Source: Leptolinea sp.
GTDB taxonomy: Bacteria > Chloroflexota > Anaerolineae > Anaerolineales > Anaerolineaceae
NCBI GenBank assembly: GCA_012798535.1
Contig: JAAZMZ010000068.1
Location: forward strand, 1 to 34,654
Direction of reading: 5' to 3'
Length of the DNA: 34,654 nucleotides
Positions 31,014-34,654 of this stretch are shown in pieces. The position numbers and the translations under genes are program-made. The notes beneath the pieces are model-generated. The model was not told the DNA's origin and did not search any database. It worked only from the letters and a program-made list of their open reading frames with translations. Numbering within the stretch: position 1 is the stretch's first letter; the number at the start of each line of letters is the position of its first letter.

Positions 31014-32234
31014 TTAGCTCTGAGGGGTTAAGGAAGGTTCGGGTGTGCTTGTGGGAACGGCGGTTGCCGTGATCAGGGCTGATTGTAACACCCAGCCTTC
31101 ATATCCATCAGGGCTGATTACATGCAGCCAGATACGCCCGTCGACTTCCGTGGCTTCGGGTAGTATTTCGAGTTGGCTGCCATTCAATAGACTTTTATAC
31201 AGACTACCGCTAAACCCCGGGGTCTTGCGGATATAAGCTCCACCGCCGGTCTCTGCAGACATCCAGGCTTTTACCGGTGTGGGGGTAGGAGTGAACGTTG
31301 TGGTGGGAGTGTGTGTGGGCGCTGGAGTGGGGGTCAGCGTTCTGGTGGGAGTGGGTGGAATTCTGGTATTGGTGGGGGTTAGTGTTAGAGTCGGCGCCTG
31401 TGTAGAAGTCGGGATGAGTGTGGGCAGCGCCACCTGGAAGTGCCGGGCGGTTTCCACCCCGCTGAAAGCCACCAGCGCGCACATTCCCACCAGCACAACG
31501 GTGGTGCCGATGGTGTATCCCAGGTGGATCATGGGGCGCAGGCCGGTCAGGGCGAGCACAGCCACACCTATAAGGATGGCGGCTGCGAGATTTACACCGA
31601 AAACCAGCAGACCATCCGGCCAGAGGCCTTTACTGGCCGTCATGAGGCCAAAACCGGACACTCCCAGCGGAAGATAGAGTTCATAGACCAGAGCGATATT
31701 GGTGACGTAATGCCGAGGATTCTGACCGCTGCGGATTATAAAAAAAGTCGTCAGCACGGAGCCCAGTGCAAGCAGGAGAAAGTCATACCATGAGAAATGG
31801 GCATGCAGGTAGGCATGCTGCACCGGGATCGTGCTGAACTGCAGGGCGATCAATCCACCCAATGCGCCTCCGGCAAACACCAGCAGTCCACCGATCAACA
31901 TGGCTACCAGCGAGCGCAGGAAAAAATTACGTGATCCGATGATGGATGCCAGTGACAGACTGGTAACCGGTGACAGAAAGGGAGCCGCCAGAGCCGCCAG
32001 TATAAAAAGGGCGGGTGTGTTGGCCAGAGCGGCCAGACCGGCAATCAACCCGCTGATGAAGGAAAAGACGAGAAAATCCAGCGAGGGTGTGAGGCGGGCA
32101 ACCAGTTCCTCGAGCATGGCGGTCTGTTCATCCGTTGTATCCGGCGCCAGTAAACGACGCTGCCTTCGCCGGCGGGCCGGGGGAAGGCTGGATGAATCTT
32201 CAGGTGGTAGGGATTCGCTGGTGGGTAACGTCAT
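31014..32234 (-). CDS. DUF389 membrane protein fused to a Thr/Pro linker and SH3-like domain
   Basis: 406 residues. A basic cytoplasmic N-terminus (PPARRRRQRRLL) is followed by the DUF389 membrane domain: about six to seven helices from residue 50 to 270, including AAPFLSPVTSLSLASIIGS, the conserved core of this family (the TIGR00341-type segment). Residues 285-335 are a TPTxTxTP linker and 340-395 form a bacterial SH3-like domain (AYIRKTPGFSGSLYKSLLNGSQLEILP...WLHVISPDGYEGWVLQSAL), presumably outside, where such domains often bind peptidoglycan. DUF389 proteins have no established activity. ATG at 32234 overlaps the stop of the HAD-like gene by 4 nt, so the two are co-translated. Confidence 0.88.
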   Translation of the reverse strand: MTLPTSESLPPEDSSSLPPARRRRQRRLLAPDTTDEQTAMLEELVARLTPSLDFLVFSFISGLIAGLAALANTPALFILAALAAPFLSPVTSLSLASIIGSRNFFLRSLVAMLIGGLLVFAGGALGGLIALQFSTIPVQHAYLHAHFSWYDFLLLALGSVLTTFFIIRSGQNPRHYVTNIALVYELYLPLGVSGFGLMTASKGLWPDGLLVFGVNLAAAILIGVAVLALTGLRPMIHLGYTIGTTVVLVGMCALVAFSGVETARHFQVALPTLIPTSTQAPTLTLTPTNTRIPPTPTRTLTPTPAPTHTPTTTFTPTPTPVKAWMSAETGGGAYIRKTPGFSGSLYKSLLNGSQLEILPEATEVDGRIWLHVISPDGYEGWVLQSALITATAVPTSTPEPSLTPQS

Positions 32235-32701
32235 GTACGAAGAGTGGCCACAATCCTTTGCGGATTTTCCAACAGGCCGAAAGCAGAAAAAATATCAGGC
32301 ATGACAATACGGGCAGATTTCAAAGCATCCACACACAGACCTTCCGGAGATAGAACCGCGATCCCCAGAATGGCTTCGGAAAGCATCAGCGCGTCATTGG
32401 CGCCTTGGCCGATGGCGGCGCATTGCCTGCCGCCCAATTCCCGGACAAACCGAGCTTTCTGCGCGGTTTCTCCGCCGGGTTGCAGGCGGATGGATTCTAT
32501 GCCCAGAATTCGATCGATTTCATCCTTATGACCGTGAGTGTCGGCGGTGATCAGGTGGATCTGCAGCCGGCCGGCCAGTGAAGCCAGAGCCCGCGGCATG
32601 CCTTCCAGTAATGTGCCATCCACAGCCAGTGTACCATTCACGTCCAGCACCAGGTGCAAGATTTGGACATTTCCCATACCCGGGATGGTCAAATCGATCA
32701 T
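32231..32701 (-). CDS. HAD-superfamily, soluble P-type-ATPase-like phosphatase
   Basis: 156 residues. Motif I is LDVNGTLAVDG (nucleophile Asp20), motif II ITADT (Thr53), motif III Lys82, motif IV GQGANDALML (Asp103). The usual second Asp of HAD phosphatases (DxD) is Asn22 here; P-type ATPases likewise lack it (DKTGT), and the small domain-free build resembles the soluble P-type ATPase-like phosphatases such as COG4087. Whether it hydrolyses phosphate esters or is a phosphotransfer or regulatory protein is unclear. A perfect TATAAT ends 6 nt before its ATG, so the mRNA is probably leaderless. It is translated together with the DUF389-SH3 gene, which may be its partner. Confidence 0.82.
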   Translation of the reverse strand: MIDLTIPGMGNVQILHLVLDVNGTLAVDGTLLEGMPRALASLAGRLQIHLITADTHGHKDEIDRILGIESIRLQPGGETAQKARFVRELGGRQCAAIGQGANDALMLSEAILGIAVLSPEGLCVDALKSARIVMPDIFSAFGLLENPQRIVATLRT

Positions 32702-32715
32702 GCCGCTATTATAAT
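32686..32715 (+). promoter_or_regulatory. Promoter of the BMP-like lipoprotein gene, with overlapping divergent -10
   Basis: On the plus strand TATAAT (32710-32715) lies 18 nt after TGGTCA (32686-32691, 4/6), 53 nt before the lipoprotein ATG. On the minus strand another perfect TATAAT covers 32708-32713, just before the HAD-like gene. The 12-bp TATTATAATATA core (32707-32718) thus serves as a -10 box in both directions. Confidence 0.6.
32708..32713 (-). promoter_or_regulatory. -10 box of a probable leaderless HAD-like/DUF389 operon transcript
   Basis: Minus-strand TATAAT followed by AGCGGC and then ATG (32701). With transcription starting 6-7 nt after the -10, the first transcribed base would be at or next to the start codon. 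No good -35 could be assigned (ATCAGA at 17-nt spacing matches 3/6). Confidence 0.55.
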
Positions 32716-32767
32716 ATACCCGCCTTCAAGTCTGATTCATCCAAACCACGGCAGTGGATAGTTTTCA

Positions 32768-33793
32768 ATGAAGCGTTATTCCCTGACAGCATTTATCCTT
32801 GTTCTTTTCTCTGGAATTATTCCCGGTTGCAGTGGCCTGGGAATCCCGGGATTCAAACCGACTTCCACTCCCACAGCAACCGCGACGTTCATCCCAACTC
32901 CGGTACCGACAGCCACGCCGGATATCGGTAAAGTAGTCCTGATTGCGCCCCCTGAAATTCTGCCTGAAGAAGTGAAAGTGGTGACGGAAGCCATCCAACC
33001 GGCTGTCTCGACTGCCGGACTGATGACCGAAACGCTGGGGCAGTTCCCGGCCGGTTCGCTCGGACCTCACTGTGTGGCAGCCATTTTCCTGTCTATTCCG
33101 GCCAATCTGGTGGATATTCTGAATGCCAATCCTCAAACCCAGGTGGTCGTGGTCAGTCCGGCTGATTTGCAGACCGGACCCACTCTGACCGTGCTGCGCG
33201 AACACCCCGAATTCGAAGCATTCATCGCGGGATATACCGCGGTGCTGGCTGCCCCCAACTGGCGGGCTTCCGGTCTGATTCCCACTGACGGCGGCGAGAC
33301 CAACGCGCTGGCCAACGCCTTCATGAGCGGGGGACGGTATTTCTGCGGCCGCTGCGGCACGACCACCCCGCCTTTCGCGGCTTTTCCGTTGACCGAATCT
33401 GCCATGAGCTCGGCATCGGCGGCTGACTGGCAATCGGCGGCATCCAACCTGCTGCCAGCTGGACTCGAAACCATGTATTTATCCAAAGAAGCGCAATCCA
33501 CCGAATTGCTGCAGGCTCTGGTTCCACAAAATTTGATCTTCCTCGGCACCAGCTATCCCGGAGACGGGTTTAAAGAACGCTGGGCGGCCACCATTTCCAC
33601 CGATCTGGCTGGTGCGCTGGCTTCTGTGATGCCTGAAATCCTTCAGGGGCAGGGGGGAAGGACTATTTCCATCGGGGTAAAGCTGGCTGACGTAAATGAA
33701 ACCTACCTGCCACCGGGAAAACAGCACCTTATCCTGGAGACGAACGAAAAACTCACAAAGGGTTGGATCAATCCTTTTACCGTTACTAATTAA
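32768..33793 (+). CDS. Lipoprotein resembling BMP-family substrate-binding proteins
   Basis: 341 residues. Signal peptide MKRYSLTAFILVLFSGIIPGC with a lipobox-like I-P-G-C, then a Thr/Pro linker (TSTPTATATFIPTPVPTATP). The remaining 290 residues have the alternating strand-helix build of type I periplasmic binding proteins (VVLIAPPEILPEEVK; TQVVVVSPADLQ; FEAFIAGYTAVLAA; GRTISIGVKLADVNETYLP), closest in my reading to BMP/Med-like nucleoside-binding lipoproteins. It has a local C-x-x-C (YFCGRCGTTTPP). No ABC transporter genes are next to it, so it may be a sensor or orphan binding protein. Its stop overlaps the convergent sugar transferase stop (TTAA, 33790-33793). A promoter is present upstream. 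Confidence 0.75.
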   Translation: MKRYSLTAFILVLFSGIIPGCSGLGIPGFKPTSTPTATATFIPTPVPTATPDIGKVVLIAPPEILPEEVKVVTEAIQPAVSTAGLMTETLGQFPAGSLGPHCVAAIFLSIPANLVDILNANPQTQVVVVSPADLQTGPTLTVLREHPEFEAFIAGYTAVLAAPNWRASGLIPTDGGETNALANAFMSGGRYFCGRCGTTTPPFAAFPLTESAMSSASAADWQSAASNLLPAGLETMYLSKEAQSTELLQALVPQNLIFLGTSYPGDGFKERWAATISTDLAGALASVMPEILQGQGGRTISIGVKLADVNETYLPPGKQHLILETNEKLTKGWINPFTVTN

Positions 33794-34407
33794 TCGCGCG
33801 GCGAACCCGTGAATTCACTGGCGGTGGCGGAACCCGGCTGATTGATGCCTTCACGACGGATCACTTTGACCAGGGTCAAAGCCAGAATTTTGATATCCAG
33901 CCACAGAGACCAGTGATCCACGTACCACACATCCATTTTGAATTTGTCTTCCCAGGTGACGGCGTTGCGCCCGTTGACCTGCGCCCAACCAGCCATGCCG
34001 GGGAGTACATTGTGCCGGCGGGCCTGTTCGGGTGAATAGCGCTCCAGATAGGCGGTGAGCAGCGGCCGAGGCCCCACCAGGCTCATCTCACCGCGCAGCA
34101 CATTGAACAATTCGGGAAGTTCATCCAGACTGGAGGAACGCAAAAAACGGCCGAAGGGTGTCAAACGCTCGGCATCCGGTAGCAGGGTGCCGTTCGGCGT
34201 GTGTTTGTCAGTCATGCTGCGGAATTTGTAGAGGGTGAATAGCCTGCCTTTATATCCGGGTCGCGTCTGGCGGAACAGGATCGGGCTGCCCAGTTTGAGG
34301 CGCACCAGCACCGCCGTCACCACCAGCAGGGGGGAGATAATGACGAGGCCGGGAATGGTGAGGAGCAAATCAAAGACGCGTTTCGGTAGGGGAATGCCTT
34401 CGGGCAT
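33790..34407 (-). CDS. Bacterial sugar transferase (undecaprenyl-phosphate phosphoglycosyl transferase, small monotopic type)
   Basis: 205 residues from ATG 34407; a longer frame to 34482 would run into the tRNA-Glu gene and past a perfect -10 box, so it is rejected. One N-terminal hydrophobic re-entrant helix (KRVFDLLLTIPGLVIISPLLVVTAVLV) is followed by the conserved cytosolic domain: FRQTRPGYKGRLFTLYKFRSM, SSLDELPELFNVLRGEMSLVGPRPLL (with the catalytic Asp-Glu pair), RHNVLPGMAGWAQVNGRN and YVDHWSLWLDIKIL. These enzymes move a sugar-1-phosphate from a nucleotide sugar to undecaprenyl phosphate, starting glycan or exopolysaccharide synthesis (PglC-like size). A TTGTCA-17-TATAAT promoter lies directly upstream and the -10 ends 6 nt before the ATG. 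Confidence 0.93.
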   Translation of the reverse strand: MPEGIPLPKRVFDLLLTIPGLVIISPLLVVTAVLVRLKLGSPILFRQTRPGYKGRLFTLYKFRSMTDKHTPNGTLLPDAERLTPFGRFLRSSSLDELPELFNVLRGEMSLVGPRPLLTAYLERYSPEQARRHNVLPGMAGWAQVNGRNAVTWEDKFKMDVWYVDHWSLWLDIKILALTLVKVIRREGINQPGSATASEFTGSPRD

Positions 34408-34413
34408 GCTGGG

Positions 34414-34442
34414 ATTATAGTATGCCGCCAAACCTTTGACAA
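34414..34442 (-). promoter_or_regulatory. Strong promoter of the sugar transferase gene (leaderless)
   Basis: Minus-strand TTGTCA (34437-34442, 5/6), 17-nt spacer, TATAAT (34414-34419), then CCCAGC and ATG 34407. Its -35 overlaps the -35 of the divergent tRNA promoter. Confidence 0.8.
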
Positions 34443-34464
34443 CCAGCCCGCGGCATGGTATAGT
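34436..34464 (+). promoter_or_regulatory. Strong promoter of tRNA-Glu
   Basis: Plus-strand TTGACA (34436-34441, perfect), 17-nt spacer, TATAGT (34459-34464, 5/6), with the mature tRNA starting 11 nt after the -10. It shares five base pairs of its -35 with the minus-strand promoter. Confidence 0.85.
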
Positions 34465-34474
34465 TTTCGTCCCC

Positions 34475-34550
34475 GCCCCCATCGTCTAGCGGCCCAGGAC
34501 GCAGCCCTCTCAAGGCTAAAACAGGGGTTCGAGTCCCCTTGGGGGCACCA
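34475..34550 (+). tRNA. tRNA-Glu (anticodon CTC)
   Basis: 76 nt that fold as a full cloverleaf with encoded CCA: acceptor GCCCCCA/TGGGGGC with discriminator A, D-arm GTCTAGCGGCCCAGGAC (as in bacterial tRNA-Glu), anticodon loop CTCTCAA (34507-34513) with CTC at 34509-34511, and T-arm AGGGG-TTCGAGT-CCCCT. The outermost anticodon-stem pair is a C-A mismatch (34502/34518), the only flaw. CTC reads GAG codons. Promoter and terminator flank it. Confidence 0.95.
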
Positions 34551-34555
34551 TAGAG

Positions 34556-34580
34556 AAATCCGTCTGATTGACGGATTTTT
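34556..34580 (+). terminator. Intrinsic terminator of tRNA-Glu
   Basis: AAATCCGTC (34556-34564), loop TGATT, GACGGATTT (34570-34578), running into a five-T tract. It begins 6 nt after the tRNA CCA end. Confidence 0.88.
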
Positions 34581-34622
34581 GATTCTGGCAGCCCTTCTTC
34601 ACACCATCGAGGTGCAGGCGGT

Positions 34623-34654
34623 TAAAACAGGGGTTCGAGTCCCCTTGGGGGCAC
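34623..34654 (+). repeat. 32-nt direct repeat of the tRNA-Glu 3' half
   Basis: 34623-34654 repeats 34517-34548 exactly (the 3' anticodon-stem end, variable loop, T-arm and acceptor strand) and continues at least to the window edge. No second 5' half or full cloverleaf can be drawn with the sequence before it, so this is a tRNA fragment, as left by tRNA-targeted integration or partial tandem duplication. Confidence 0.85.

Noticed and set aside
32765..33433. 222-codon open frame on the minus strand
   Set aside because: Antisense to the BMP-like lipoprotein gene; Arg/Gly/Ser-rich low-complexity product, no binding site.
34408..34482. N-terminal extension of the sugar transferase to 34482
   Set aside because: It would overlap the tRNA-Glu gene, start 40 nt upstream of its own promoter -10, and add residues not found in this family; ATG 34407 fits the promoter and the family N-terminus.
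34581..34622. A second complete tRNA before the window end
   Set aside because: No matching 5' acceptor strand or D-arm is found at the required distance upstream of the repeated 3' half, and the tRNA-Glu terminator occupies part of that space.

Overview
The window looks like a chromosomal segment of an Anaerolineae-type Chloroflexota bacterium. This is an inference from content: several exported proteins with long Thr/Pro linkers, a DUF389 membrane protein fused to an SH3-like domain, the SCO1664/DUF3090 protein pair, an orphan MutL/GlmL-family ATPase inside a membrane-protein operon, and strong sigma-A type promoters, some with the start codon 6-7 nt after the -10 box. No phage, transposase or CRISPR array is visible, and the region is mostly ordinary chromosome.

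Layout. 1-1228: the 5' end of a dihydrolipoyl dehydrogenase gene (-) and a divergent ketopantoate-reductase-like gene. 1233-4743: the NAD de novo operon nadC-nadA-nadB (-). 4744-5136: a non-coding stretch with three inverted repeats. 5137-7065: a GT-C (GT39-like) membrane glycosyltransferase. 7264-14050: one long minus-strand gene train (peptidase C26-like, murI, DUF3090, SCO1664-family kinase-like, homoserine dehydrogenase, a degenerate thiolase-like protein, folK, folP, a lipoprotein), many joined by 4-nt overlaps. 14133-14480: rplS with its own promoter and terminator. 14710-17810: an ECF sigma factor and a large single-pass membrane partner. 17928-20928: uvrC and selD.

20944-28798 runs on the plus strand: a PIG-L deacetylase, then a tight six-gene operon (two-anchor signal-like protein, polytopic membrane protein, zinc-ribbon membrane protein, second polytopic membrane protein, MutL-family ASKHA ATPase, and a protein with biotinyl/lipoyl-like and KOW-like segments). 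An LPETG-tailed protein follows, closed by a bidirectional terminator. 29526-34407 holds a phosphohexomutase, the DUF389-SH3 protein, a HAD/P-type-ATPase-like phosphatase, a BMP-like lipoprotein and a small bacterial sugar transferase. The window ends with tRNA-Glu(CTC), its terminator, and a 32-nt direct repeat of the tRNA 3' half.

The most striking point is that selD is a selenoprotein gene. Ordinary ORF calling cuts it short, but the reading frame continues upstream through an in-frame TGA at 20857-20859. That codon aligns with the catalytic Cys17 of E. coli SelD and is followed at the right distance by a small hairpin with a G-initial loop, as expected for a bacterial SECIS. The MutL-family membrane operon (21986-28798) is the best candidate for an uncharacterised system. 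Two back-to-back promoter arrangements (a shared -35 between a sugar transferase and tRNA-Glu, and a symmetric -10 between a HAD protein and a lipoprotein) and the repeated tRNA 3' end are also worth following up.
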